Assembly (NCBI RefSeq): GCF_010389155.1
Contig: NC_057767.1
Location: 28,367,295 to 28,431,294, forward strand
Origin: Erigeron canadensis
Lineage: Eukaryota > Streptophyta > Magnoliopsida > Asterales > Asteraceae
Length of the DNA stretch: 64,000 nt
Direction of reading: 5' to 3'
Shown here: piece after piece, positions 23,501 to 35,151 of the stretch
How positions within the stretch are numbered: the stretch's first letter is position 1
How the letters are laid out: each line of letters starts with the position of its first letter
Notes under the pieces: model-generated
Database searches by the model: none
Told to the model about the DNA's origin: nothing
The model's input: the letters and a program-made list of their open reading frames with translations, nothing else
Made by a program: the position numbers and the translations under genes

Positions 23501-24339
23501 TCTTAATCTTAATATATACTATAAAAAAGTTGAACTAATGACTAATTAACCAAACACATCGTTCGATTTCATCAAATTGACTTTTGATGATGTCATCATT
23601 TAGATAAACTACAAATTAAAAATCCTAATAATCATTATCCAAATATATTATTATATTAAATTAATATTTATATTAATTTGTAGAAAAAGTTTCATTAATT
23701 TACACTTTTTTGTTTTCCATCAATAATTTACACTTTTTAACCCTGAATACTTAATTTATATTTATATTTAGTCATCAACTTGAGAAACTTTTTTAAAATT
23801 TACCATCATTTAATTAAATAAAAAAAATTTAACCTATGAAATATTTTCTACAAAAAATTATTTGAAAACCTAATGACTTATTAACAAATATTAGAAGAGT
23901 CCTAATTGTTATCAAATTATCATAGAACAAATGATTGAAAATAAACATATGCTTGTTATGAACGCGCATCATGATTAAATACATATACTTGAATGTCAAG
24001 TTCGGGATCACAAATATGTTTATATTTTAATTCTTAATTATTTTTCCTAATAATATCACATTATGAGTACATCTGTTTCAAAATATATTATAATAGAGAA
24101 ATTATTATATATAACATGTGCCTTGTGGAATGACTACGACAAACAATTCCATCAATATGTCTAGGCTAATAATGACAGTGAAGAACCTATGATTATTGTA
24201 CTACAACTTGCAAAATATAACACTTAAAACCGTATTTCATTAAAAAATTGTAAGCTTTTATGACTTAAATGTATAAAGATCTAATATTGTTAATATCGTA
24301 AATCCGATGTCCAGTGTTAGACACGAGTCTAAAATCTAG
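23501..24339 (+). mobile_element. Helitron-like element, family member B
   Basis: It starts TCTTAATCTTAATATATACT directly after an A. It ends with the hairpin-forming TGTCCAGTGTTAGACA (24309-24324), then CGAGTCTAAAATCTAG directly before a T. It is inverted relative to members A and C, and similar along most of its 839 bases. It has no Rep/helicase coding region, so it is non-autonomous. Confidence 0.7.
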
Positions 24340-24479
24340 TAGATCATTATTTGAGAGTGCAAAAACTGGTGGAATTCTACACCACATACAAATATAACAT
24401 AAATTTAATTCAAAATGTAAACAAATGAATGATATTAGCTAACAAATGATCATTCATAATATGCATAAGTTAGCCAATA

Positions 24480-25132
24480 TCAATTATATGTACTTAAGAC
24501 ACGTAGATGTTGGCGCCACAATGTCCTCCGTATCTATAAACTATGATCAGCTCCTCGGTACGTGTCTTGGACGCCAAGCCATGGCGCAATAGTTTGACGT
24601 GTTGTGGAACAACGACCCTATCTTTGCTAACCCTCATATTGTCAAGTTGGCTCTTCAGACCTTTATCGTCACTCTATGTGAAGCTCTGAGGTCTTCGTAC
24701 AAAAAAAGTTTTTTTTTTGGAAATATATTTTTAGGGATGAAAAAGTCGTCACAAATTTCGTCCCAAATTAAAATGAAAAACGAAAACATTTTCTTTTGGA
24801 GGAAAAAGTTTTGGGGACGACGTTCCAAATGTCACCCCTAAAACTATGGCTGAAATTTATTTTTTTGGGAGGGAAAACGAAAATAAATAAATAAATAAAT
24901 ATATATATTTGGCGACGACATTTGCGACCACCTTAAGCGTCGCAGAATACTTTTCGAATTTTGTTAGAAAAATAATTCAAAAAGAAAATGCGAAATTAAA
25001 AGTCGTCCCCAAAACTTCTTTTTTTGACTTTTTTAGTCAAAGCGTTGAGATTTTTCTCATTTAGCGAGCTTTTAGGGACGACTTTTGTTGTCCCTAAAAC
25101 ATTCGTTTCGAAAAACCAACTTTCTTATAGTG
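24480..25132 (+). mobile_element. CACTA element, opposite terminal part
   Basis: It ends TTTCTTATAGTG, the inverse of a CACTA terminus, followed by ATA. Before it, a subterminal zone repeats GGGACGAC-like motifs (24730-25100). Its inner 190 bases (about 24490-24680) are the inverse of 10100-10290 and encode the same protein segment (LWNNDPIFANPHIVK) on the plus strand, with a stop after AMAQ at the same place. Most of the 3' coding region present in the left copy is missing here. Confidence 0.65.
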
Positions 25133-25794
25133 ATATGTATATATTCGGATTTGAAAATCTAATATATGAATTTGAGTTTTTTTCACCACCAATATCAAAA
25201 CAATCATTAATCACCACGGAGTCCATCATCAATATGGGTGATAGATATATATGGAAAAAAGTTTTTTTTTTTTTTTTTTGAAAAAAGAAAATTGAGATGA
25301 TGATCAAAAAGTTTGAAGATATAGGTTTTTTTATTTTCTATGTATATTTTTGGATTTCTAGATTTGTTCTTTTTTTAGGTTTGAAGACAAAAAAAAATTA
25401 TATAGATTTTTGGGTTTGTATATAGAAAACTAGGAATTTCATGCCGCCCAATGAGCCGCGTAAGTTTTTCAAAATGTCTGCGTTTATGGGTGGGGTTAAA
25501 AAACCACAAATTTATGGGAGACAAAACATATTGAAACCCAATTTAAAAAAATTACAAAAGGAATATACTAAACCAAAAAATAAAAAACAGAGCAAAAAAA
25601 AACAAAAAGAAATACGTAAACTAAATGAATAACTTATAAAAAAAACAAATGTTACATGTGAAAAATATATAAAAACGAAATGTTTAAAAGATTACAAAAG
25701 AAATACAATGCAACAATTTTTTTTTTTAAAAAGAACCAAAAAAACATAGTAAATAACAAAATATATAGCATTTTAAAAAGTTATATAAAAAAAA
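25133..25794. other. A-rich intergenic DNA
   Basis: Low-complexity A-rich sequence with long A and T runs (for example 25256-25280). The small frame at 25441-25632 is lysine-rich and not credible. Confidence 0.5.
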
Positions 25795-27012
25795 AAGAGT
25801 TGGCACGTTTTTCACTTTTGATCCCTAAACTTTAAAAATTACAATTTTGACCCTAAAGTTGGCCAATTTTTTCAATAATCGTCCTTTGGTCTTACGGCGT
25901 TAAAAAATGTTCGTTAACGTACGCACGTGCTAGACACGTGAAGGCACTAATGTCATTTCTCCTTACACGAGGGACGAAAAGTGAAAAAATAGCTACTTGA
26001 GGGACGAAAAGTGAAAAAATTGCTACTTGAGGGACGAAAAATGAAAATCATACAAATAAATTTATTCTTCGATTCTTTCTTTTCCGATCATCTTCTCCGA
26101 TCATTTTTACCGATGGAATTTTCCGGCTAGACATTTATTTTCCGATGATATCTAATAAAAACTAGTCTTTGAATCCAAATCTAAACCACAAACAAAATCA
26201 TTTACTCAAATTCATGGCATTCAAAACACAACCAATTAAACAAATTATAGTTCAAACATGTGAGTCATCTTTTTTTTTTCTTTTCTAAATTTTGATTTTA
26301 ATTGAAAGGGAGACGGTGGATGGTGGTGATTCTAGGTGGCGGCGGTTGCTTTGTGGTGATTCGGCGACGGTTGGTTGGTGGTGAATGTAGACGGCGGTAG
26401 TTGGAGGTGACTGTAGACGGCGGTGTTTGGTGGTAATTGTAGGCAGTGGTGACTGGTGGTGGTGGCTGGTGTTGATTGTAGTGGCGGTGGCTGTTGGTAA
26501 TTATAGGCGGCGGTGGCCGTAGGTAGCGGTGGGTGGTAGTGGCTCGTGATGGTTATAGACGGCGGTGGCTGGTATTGGTTACAGACGACGGTGGCCGGTA
26601 GCGGCGACTATTGTTGGTGGTTACTAGGTGGTGGTGATTGGAGAGGCATGGGGGTAAGCGGAAATAAATGTGTAGTCGGAAAATTCCATCGGAAAATATG
26701 ATCGGAAAAGAAAGAATGGAAGAATAAATTGATTTGTATGATTTTCATTTTTCGTCCCTCAAGTAGCTATTTTTTCACTTTTCGTCCCTCAGGTAGCTAT
26801 TTTTCACTTTTCGTCCCTCGGTGTATGGTGAAATGACATTAGTGCCCTCACGTGTCTAGCACGTGCGTACGTTAACGGCCATTTTTTAACGCCGTAAGGC
26901 CAAATGACGATTATTGAAAAAATTGGCCAACTTTAGGGTCTAAATTGTAATTTTTAAAGTTTAGGGATCAAAAGTGAAAAACGTGTCAACTTCATGGACG
27001 AAAAGTGTAATT
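25795..27012. mobile_element. Long-TIR element with GGT-rich core
   Basis: Two arms of about 340 bases (25795-26140 and 26660-27012) are inverse copies. They start TTGGCACGTTTTTCACTTTTGA and share the CACGTGCTAGACACGTGA palindromic block and repeated GAGGGACGAAAAGTGAAAA units. The 500-base core (26300-26650) is dominated by GGTGGTGG/GGCGGTGG runs and codes for nothing recognisable. Arm length suggests a Mutator-like element. The outermost ends and target duplication were not resolved. Confidence 0.65.
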
Positions 27013-27946
27013 TAAATACTTTACTATTAAAAAAAACAAAAAAAAAACAAAGGGGTGGGGGGGGGGGGGCAAGATCTAATTTTTTTTTCATAACGCTATT
27101 TTTCTAGTAAACGGGGGGTCAAAATTTTTTTACACGAAAACAATATACCCTCCATCACAAAAAAAAATTTGGGGGGTCGGGCGCCCCCTTCGGCCCCTTA
27201 ATAGCTACGCCCATGCCTCCATCTCAAAACCATAGAGACCAACCACTCTACCAAATCCACTTTTGCTGTTATAATTTTTTAATTCTCTTATTTATATTAA
27301 AAACATATATAAAGACAAAAAAAATACTGTTTACATCATATTCCTTTATCATAATAAATAATTTGTTGTTGTTCATTTGTGTGAATATGAATTTTTGTTT
27401 ACATATATAGATAAAGATATAGATGATGATTATTATGTTTGACATAATTAATTACATTTTTGGTCCTATGGTAAGAAAAAAACAACATTTTTGGTCATTG
27501 TTTCATTAAAAGACGAATTTATCCATTACGTGACTGGAAAATGATAGACAATTTAAATAGACGTTTATGTTCAGAACCAAAAGTGTTGACGGGTCAAAGG
27601 TTTTTAGACTAAAACTGTAATTTATTAAATTTAGGGACGAAAGATGCAAATGGAAATTCACGACAGGGACAATTTCTGTATATAACTCAAGTTCAAATTA
27701 TGAAAAGCAAAAGTATAGTGGTGTAAAATTGAAAAACAAAAACAGAGGACAACCGTGCAATGTTTTTCAGTCCTAAAACCCTAAAAATATCCCACACCTC
27801 CCCCTCCCAGATCTCGCCACAACATTTCCTAAATCCAATACATTAAAACTTTCTGTTTTTCTTTGATTCGATTTATTTACATTTTCACCAATAATAATAA
27901 TAATTTATAACAGCTTACTTGATTTTCAATCTTTGCTGAATCTATA
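27013..27946. other. TIM10 upstream region with transposon fragments
   Basis: 27040-27220 contains G-run and GGGGGGTC blocks ending GCCCCTTAATAGCTACGCCC, a hAT-type end. 27440-27700 has TTTTTGGTC...GGGACGA motifs of a decayed TIR element. The promoter and leader of TIM10 must lie in about 27700-27946. No clear TATA box was picked. Confidence 0.45.
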
Positions 27947-29968
27947 ATGGCTGCCAACAATAATAATATGCAAGCAGCAATGGATAAAGAACAGGTAAAT
28001 TTCACTTGTATATATATATATATATATATTATATGTGAAAATACAATAACAACTGTACACAATCTCGCAAAAGCCAGGTATGTAGTATTTGAATAATATA
28101 TTGATGCTATTTTTTTTTTAATATTTTTTTTGGTGGATTTTTATATAGATATATATGATGGCACAAACAGAGATGGAATACAGGGTCGAATTGTTTAACA
28201 AGTAATATTTGTTCGCTTATATATATATATTACATGTATATATGTATATAATTATGTGATGAAAAATTTGTTGTGTATTGTATTTATGTGATGTTAATGT
28301 GACAACATTTGTGTCTTTTTGTTGCAGGTTAACCAACACATGTTTTTCTAAGTGTGTTGAGAATAGGTATCGGTCTCTTTGAAACAAACTTGTTTGTGTG
28401 GGTAGTAATTTGGCCTGTTTAAGAATTTTATTGATATATGATTTATTGTTATGTTTTAGGTACAAAGAGTCTGAGTTAAACATGGCTGAAAACACCTGCA
28501 TTGATCGTTGTGTATCGAAATATTGGCTGGTATGATTTCTTGTATTTAGTTTATTTATGTGTTTGGGTTTGTGCCTTGTTTTGTTTCTGTATCGTGCAAG
28601 GTAATTGCGACTGACGTGAAGTTACTGGTGCCAGTTTTGACCAATTTATTTATAAATCGGCTACAAGGGATTTTTTTTATCATATATAATTTTTATCATT
28701 TAATATAGCAGACTTTTAATATATACGGAGTTCACTGTTGTAAAACTCACCGAGTCGAGTACTCTTTGAGTACTCACTACAAGGTAGGGTACCGAGTTGA
28801 TCCGATTCAGCCGATTACTCCGAGTACTCACCGACTAGACCACTTTGACCCCTCGATTACTCACCGCATAGACCCGAGTACTCACAACTCACTAGTCGAC
28901 CGACCTGGGAACGCATAGCGAGTTCCGCAATATTGACCGAGTTACAACCTGAAAAATGAGTGAAATAAAAGAAAAAACAAACTTAGCTACAAGGGAAGCA
29001 GGTCGAAAGTTGATTAAGTGTATCGTTAGAATCACCCTATAGCGTCCCATCTACAAAGTTAGGATTATTATTGTAGCATTATATCGTTTCTTGAATTGTA
29101 TTTGATACATTAGTCATTTGTACACATAGTAAAAGATGGACAAAATTAGTGCTGCGGTCAGTCTTATCTTCAACCTGGTTTGATCACTTCGCAACCCGCC
29201 TGCCTGGTCCAGGACTCCAGGCTGCAACTTGCCACATCCATAGAAAGGGATGTGTGCCTTAGTTGGACGGAATTTCATATCATCTAAGATGTATGTTCTT
29301 TTTATCGTTTTTTTGTAACATTTCATTAAAGAATTTACTAAGAAATGGAAAACTAACCAAGTAATTTTTAAACTGAAAAAACTCGACCTTGTGAGCATTT
29401 GGCGTTTTATGTTTTATAATTTTGGAGTCCAAATAGATCTTGTTGTTGAGGTCTAGTTTTTAAGCTTGCGCTGGCTGATAGTTTTGTGCTATTGTGAAGC
29501 AATGACCTTATAATTATCATTAAATTAATGTCATAGATACTACAACACAACTATGAATAATGAGGTGTATGGGGGAGGTAAGATCCAGGCAAACCATACC
29601 CCTACACAAAGCTAGATCGGAGATAGTAGCAGTAATTTTACATTTACATCTAGAAAATCAGTTTTTTTTTTCTTTCTTCTTAGTGATTCCTTGTTGCTTC
29701 TCCTGTTCTGATTATTGATATTCGACACTAAAAACATTAAGCAAAAAAATCACAGAATCAGAAATGGTATTGCAGTACATCCAAATGCTTTTATAGTTTC
29801 TTTTCTTAGGGCCTTTGCTTAGTTTTATGGGTACGAAACAATGTTGCAGTGCATTCTGCTCTTATAGGACATGCCTTTGTTCCTGGATGTATAACATGTT
29901 CTTCCATTTATTTTCAGGTTACAAATCTTGTAGGCCAGCTGCTTGGATCTGGAAGGCCACCCATGTGA
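27947..29968 (+). CDS. TIM10: Mitochondrial import inner membrane translocase subunit Tim10
   Basis: Five exons (27947-27994, 28149-28201, 28328-28366, 28460-28529, 29918-29968) with GT-AG borders give 86 residues. The core MAQTEMEYRVELFNK and the twin CX3C motifs (C39-C43 and C60-C64, with 16 residues between) identify a small Tim chaperone. The ending (V.NLVGQLL..G.PP) matches plant Tim10. With Tim9 it forms a hexamer in the intermembrane space that escorts hydrophobic carrier and outer-membrane proteins to TIM22 and SAM. There is no cleavable presequence; import uses the Mia40/Erv1 relay through its cysteines. All key residues are present and the gene looks functional. The fourth intron (1.39 kb) contains a hAT-like insertion. 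A relic of this gene's 3' part lies at 45720-46170. Confidence 0.95.
28733..28955. mobile_element. hAT-like MITE remnant inside TIM10 intron 4
   Basis: The ends CACTGTTGTAAAACTC and GAGTTACAACCTG are roughly inverse and resemble the hAT element at 7575. The interior repeats GAGTACTC and CCGAGT. No target duplication was found, so the ends are approximate. Confidence 0.45.
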
Positions 29969-30974
29969 ATCTTTCACTTTGTCAATTGTTATTCAATAAT
30001 ACCCGAGGATTATGACTATGTAGATCTGTAGTGCAAGCCCGGGCTGTTAAAGACCACATGTTAGCTACCTATTTTTGCTTATTCTAGTTTTGTTTATTGA
30101 TAAATCATATAGAATTTTCGTTGTATGAACTATAACACAATTTTGGGCTGCCTGCAGAATATTTCTTAAATGATATCGTACTATGTTATGTCTGTTATCA
30201 TTACAAGCATTCTGGATGTTTAGTTCATGCTATTAGTTGGCCCGACATATGCTTTCCCTTTAACATCCATCTCATGCAAATGAAAATTAGGAACGGTGAT
30301 GATGTTTCTTAGTGATTGTGTTTAGCCAATTGTTCTTAGAAAACAGTTTGAGGCAAATATTGTGTCAGGCTGTCAGCTGGTGTTGTATGTTTCAAGGCTG
30401 GACATAAAAGGCTCAAGCCTTTTTCTTCAGGCCGGTCTGATATTGGTTTTGTTATTTTGGGTTTTTCGCTTGTGGTTAAACATGCTTAATCCTGACAAGC
30501 CTTCTTATCGACACATAATTGGATGGGTATTTCACATAATTGAATATGCTATTTGGAAACGAAATCCCTTGGGCTATATTTACTCATATTTCACAGTGCG
30601 CCTTATAATCATCTATCGCGGATGGCAACGAGTAAGAAAAAACTCATAACCCGCGGATACCCAGTCGTGGACGGGTAATTTCAATGGATACGGATATAAA
30701 TATGTAAGTAAACCTCATCACCCTCAAGCTCACGAACTAGTATATATGTCATATGTGATATAACCCTTTGAATTACTCAAGTCCTTATTGTATAAAATTC
30801 TTTTTATGTTTATTTTTTCTTGAAGATCTATGTGCTATTATAGATGTATCTACAATTTATCGTTGTGAATTCATATTTTGTTGTCTAAAATATCACATGA
30901 ATAACATTGTTTAACACTTATTGTTCCTAGATATCTTTTTGAACTCCGCGGATGATAGACATGATATTTAACCC
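29969..30974. other. TIM10 3' flank and intergenic DNA
   Basis: 30009-30312 is related to 45903-46170 (see TIM10 relic). After 30360 the open frame at 30362-30649 is hydrophobic with no known motif. 30640-30720 has GCGGATACCC-type repeats related to 33990-34060. Confidence 0.5.
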
Positions 30975-31298
30975 GTTAGTAGATGAATTTTTTGTACGGA
31001 TACGAAAATTTTCGATCCATTTGGTGTAAATACCAACTTTGGTTTCAAAATTTGCAAAACTACGAAAACGGTCATGATTTTTCTAGGCCAAAGCCGGTGT
31101 CTAAGACACCGGTCTAACATTACGTGGCGTGCTGTTATGAAAAGGGATGACAAAGCCGGTGTCTGAGACACCGGTTTTCACTGATTCACCCAAACCCGGT
31201 ATCTTAGAGGACGGCTCTGTTTCTGTTGTTATTGATATTCAAATATATATGGTTTCATATATACTCAAACTAAAGCTCACAGTGTATGGTTATATATA

Positions 31299-31615
31299 TC
31301 TCTTATATAAATAAAAGAAAATTGTGATGATGTCATTTTTATTAAAGGAAAACCTATTTGTCATTGTGAGATATTTTCTTACTAATTATTTGTTTTTATT
31401 TAATTAATTTATGACATCATACCTAATTAAATTTTGATTTTTTATTCCTTCATTAAATACTTTCACTTTTAAATATTTTAATTTGCTACATGTGAATGGA
31501 TTACATGCTTTCTTTTAAGTTTTATATATATACATTTTTTTTACAAATATTTTTCGGTAAATTAAAGTAAATTTTTTTTTTATCTGCCCGCGTAATACGC
31601 GGGTTACCATGCTAG
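31299..31615 (+). mobile_element. Short Helitron-like element nested in a Mutator-like element
   Basis: It starts TCTCTTATATAAATAAAAGA after an A. It ends with a clean hairpin, CCCGCGT-AAT-ACGCGGG (31587-31603), followed by TTACCATGCTAG before a T. All three Helitron end signals are present. It has no coding capacity. Confidence 0.8.
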
Positions 31616-32020
31616 TATATATATAATGAACATGGCCGGCCATCATAAATTGTATGCTTTTATATATATATATAGTACCATACCTGAGTTTTGTTTATGA
31701 AAATATGGGTTTAAAGACCGGATGTAGGCGGTGTAAATGAAGAGGAGAGAGGGGGTTGGTTAATTGAATAGACAAAAGGTATTGAAGAAGTATAATTAAT
31801 ATTGCTTTGGAAAGAAAAAAAAAACATGTTGAAGTAACGTAAAGGTGTGGTTCTCTTCATTTCCAATCAATTTGATACTTATATGTTTTTTATTTTCAGT
31901 TACTCCGTATTTCATACTCGTATCTTTTATATCCTTATACAAATATTTAATAATAATAATAATGATATGTATCCTATTATAAAATACTTCAAACACAACA
32001 TAGAAGTTGTTAGTTGTATA

Positions 32021-33119
32021 CTAGATTTTAGACCCGTGTCTAATACTGGACACGGGGTTTACGATATTATCAATATTAGATGTTCATACATTTAAGTCAT
32101 AAAAGCTTATAATGTTGAAGAAATACGGTTCTAAGTGTTATATCTTGCAAGTTGTAGTACAATAATCATATGTTTGTCACTGTCATTATTAGTCTCGAAA
32201 TATTGATGAAATTGTTTGTCGTAGTCATTCCACAAGTCACATGCTATATATAATAATTTCTCCATTATAGAATATTTTGAAACCAGTTGTACTCATAATG
32301 TGATATTATTATGAAAGATAATTAAGAATAAAAGATATAAACATATTTGTGATCCTATACTTGACATTCAAGTATATGTATTTAATCATGTTGCGCATCC
32401 ATAACACGCATAGGTTTATTTTCAATCACTTATTCTATGATAATATGATAACAATTAGGATTGATTTTATATATTTGATAACAATTAGGACTCTTGATTT
32501 GAGTGAGAACTGTAACTTTAAATATTAATATGCAAAACTAATATATAAAAAAGAGAAAATTATGCACCTTTCTGATTGAGTGATAGAATTAACCTTTTTG
32601 ATTTGGATTTAGGATTCAAGTAACCCGCTGTTATAAATCGTGTTTGGGATATGTATCTAGATGTCACATTGTATTTATATCAAATATTAAACTAAATATT
32701 AATATCTATAATTATAAAATTCTAATCTAATATTTGTTAATAAGTCATTAGGTTTTGAAAAAAATTTTGTCGAAAATATTTCATATGTTGAAAAAAATTT
32801 TATTTAATTAAATGATTGTAATTTTAAAAAATTCTTTCAAGTTGATGGCTAAAAATAAATATAAATTAAGTATTCAGGGCTAAAAATGTAAATTATTGAT
32901 GGAAAATAAAAAAGTGTAAATTAATGAGACTTTTTCTACAAATCAATATAAATACTAATATAATAATATATTTGGATAATGATTATTAGGATTTTTTTAT
33001 TTGTAGTTTATCTAAATGATGACATCATCAAAAGTTAATTTGATGAAATTGAGCAATATGATTGGTTAATAAGTTATTAGGTCAACTGTCTTACAGTATA
33101 TATTAAGATAAGATTAAGA
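32021..33119 (-). mobile_element. Helitron-like element, family member C
   Basis: On the minus strand it starts TCTTAATCTTATCTTAATAT after an A at 33119/33120. It ends with a GTGTCCAGTATTAGACAC hairpin and GGGTCTAAAATCTAG before a T at 32021. It is similar to members A and B and the longest of the three (1099 bases). It is nested inside the Mutator-like element 30985-33971. Confidence 0.75.
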
Positions 33120-34164
33120 TGCCTTCTAGTTCCATCAAATATGTAGCCCTGATAAAAAAACTAAAACAGATAACAGACTTGTTTTATTTTTAATCTAATT
33201 AGAAAGTGTGAAACTTGTATATACCTTCTTAAATTAGTGCGTAGTCCCTTAAATTAAACTATTTTGTAATAATCTATTCATATAATTGAAAATTTAAAAT
33301 ATTTTGGATAAGACTTAAAAGACTTTGGAATATCCATTTAGTAGTTAAACATATTAACTCCAGTTCAAAAAAAAGTTAAACATATTAATTTGTTATTCGT
33401 ATATTAATTTACTTTTTTTGAAAGTTTATTATATTAAATAAGTAAAAGAAATTGGTATGTCGAAAAAAAGAAAAGAAATAGGGTCAACAATTGTTGGTCA
33501 ATGAGACCATGACTTTTCAATAAAACAACAACACGACACTCTCATATCTTTCATTTTCCAAGAAACCCACTAACCAACCTCCTCTTTCCTCTCCATCTAC
33601 ACCGCCTGCAACCGAAAACAAAAACGAAGTCCGGCAACCACAACACCTTCTTTAATGGAGAAAAAATAAAAATCTGCCACGCAAGCGAAGAACGGCGTTG
33701 AAGATGCTAGACTTGAGTTGATGTGGCAGGAAGGTACAACACAGAAATAGAGCCGTTTAGGTGTAAAAGTGAAGACCGGTGTCTCAGACACCGGTCTTGT
33801 CAAAAAAGTACGCCACCTAATGTATGACTGGTGTCTTAGACACCGGCTTTGGTCTAGAGAAATGAAGACCGGTGTCTTAGACACCGGTTTTCGTACTTTT
33901 GCAAATTTAGAAACCAAAGTTCGTATTTACACCATTTGGGTAGAAAATTTGCGTATCCGTACAAAAAATTCGTTAGTAGATACGTGTGATTTGACCGATC
34001 AAGAAAAACCCACGGGCATGGTAATGAAAAGGAGTATCCGAACCCATTTCCCGATGATGCCATTACTTACTAAAACATATATCAAAAGGTCAATAGAAGA
34101 TGATAAAATAACGAAAATAACAGTAGGATGTTAATACCGAGTCTTGTGCATTTCCATTTTCACA

Positions 34165-34299
34165 TTAGAGATCTGTGAAAGGTAAAACAATCATTAGACA
34201 TTATTATCTATATTATATTATAATAATTATTACTTTCTCTTTTATGAGTCTCTAATAATCATCTTAGAGATCTGTGAAAGGTAAAACAATCATTAGACA
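34165..34299. repeat. 36-bp direct repeat
   Basis: The same 36 bases, from TTAGAGATCTGTGAAAGG to CAATCATTAGACA, occur at 34165-34200 and 34264-34299. The sequence after each is also related (AATTATTA/TC.CTTT, GTCTCTAA), so this is a diverged 99-base tandem duplication. Confidence 0.85.
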
Positions 34300-34722
34300 A
34301 AATAATTATCACTTTCCAATGGGTCTCTAACAGATCAAATAAAGTAAGAAATAGATGAGATGAGTGGAAGAATTTTAGTGGAGTCCTGCTGTAAAAAATC
34401 TGATGTTGTATGTTTCTTGTATGTAAGCTGTTTGATAATGTATCTATTATGATTTTGGTGGAATAAAGTACCAAAAATTTACTGTTCAATAAAATAAAAT
34501 AAAATGTTAGATTCAAAATTATCATTTTACCTTTAATAAGTTAATTTACATCATCAATCCTTTATCTTCTAAAATATCTCCATTACCCTTTTACACAAGT
34601 TATATTAAATCAATTACTTACACTGACCACCACCAACAGTTAATCACCACCACAACCGCCGTCATCACCGCCAGTCATCGTCACTATCAAACCGTCGTTG
34701 CATCGCGCGAGTACAATGTTAG
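34207..34722 (+). mobile_element. Possible Helitron-like element
   Basis: The 3' part (CACCACCAACAG...CGTCGTTGCATCGCGCGAG, then TACAATGTTAG before a T) is of the same type as the end at 2310, though with TTAG instead of CTAG. A start at TCTATATTATATTATAAT (34207) fits the other members but lies inside the duplicated block at 34165-34299, so the start is doubtful. Confidence 0.4.
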
Positions 34723-34843
34723 TATGAAGTTAGGAAAAAAAAAAAAAGAAAGTAGTAAAGAACTTGGCTTTAAAAACGGCACTGCGGCACTGTGAAGTTA
34801 TTGACTCATCTTTTGCCAACATTAATGTTTACTTTCTGGTGTA

Positions 34844-35151
34844 TCTATTCCTTTTTTACCCCCCAAAAATATCTTTATTTATTTATATCTATAATCCCAA
34901 TAAGGATTAAGACATTAAGTATTTTTTTTATTTCAAAAATACCCTTACTTAAAATAAAGCTAATCTCTTTCCTTCGTTTCTTACTAATCGTAACACACAC
35001 CCGACCCTTCCACCACCACCTTCCATCTCCACCCTAAAACCACTGCTTGCACCACCGCCTTCCATCTTCACCGCCGCCCTCCATCGCTACCGCTGCTATC
35101 AACACCATCAACACCGTTCATCACCGCCGCAACGTGCGGGCACCAGGCTAG
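34844..35151 (+). mobile_element. Possible Helitron-like element (3' end)
   Basis: The 3' end has a CACCGCCGCAACGTGCGGG block, then CACCAGGCTAG directly before a T. The suggested start, TCTATTCC after an A, is a guess based on the usual 280-320 base size of these elements. Confidence 0.35.

Larger units (their letters stand above)
30985..33971. mobile_element. Mutator-like element with long TIRs and 10-bp duplication
   Basis: The outermost 20 bases, GAATTTTTTGTACGGATACG, are a perfect inverted repeat at the two ends. Identical 10-base flanks, GTTAGTAGAT, lie at 30975-30984 and 33972-33981. The arms stay similar for about 240 bases and each carries CCGGTGTCT-N-AGACACCGG palindromes. Two Helitron-like elements (31299-31615 and 32021-33119) account for more than half of the 2.99 kb. 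No transposase is visible. The frame at 33597-33917 (minus) is an arm artefact. Confidence 0.82.

Noticed and set aside
30362..30649. 95-residue hydrophobic open frame
   Set aside because: No recognisable motif, no splice or start context, and transposon-like repeats follow.
33597..34134. Open frames on both strands
   Set aside because: They are translations of the TIR arm with its palindromes; the same peptide motif appears in both arms.
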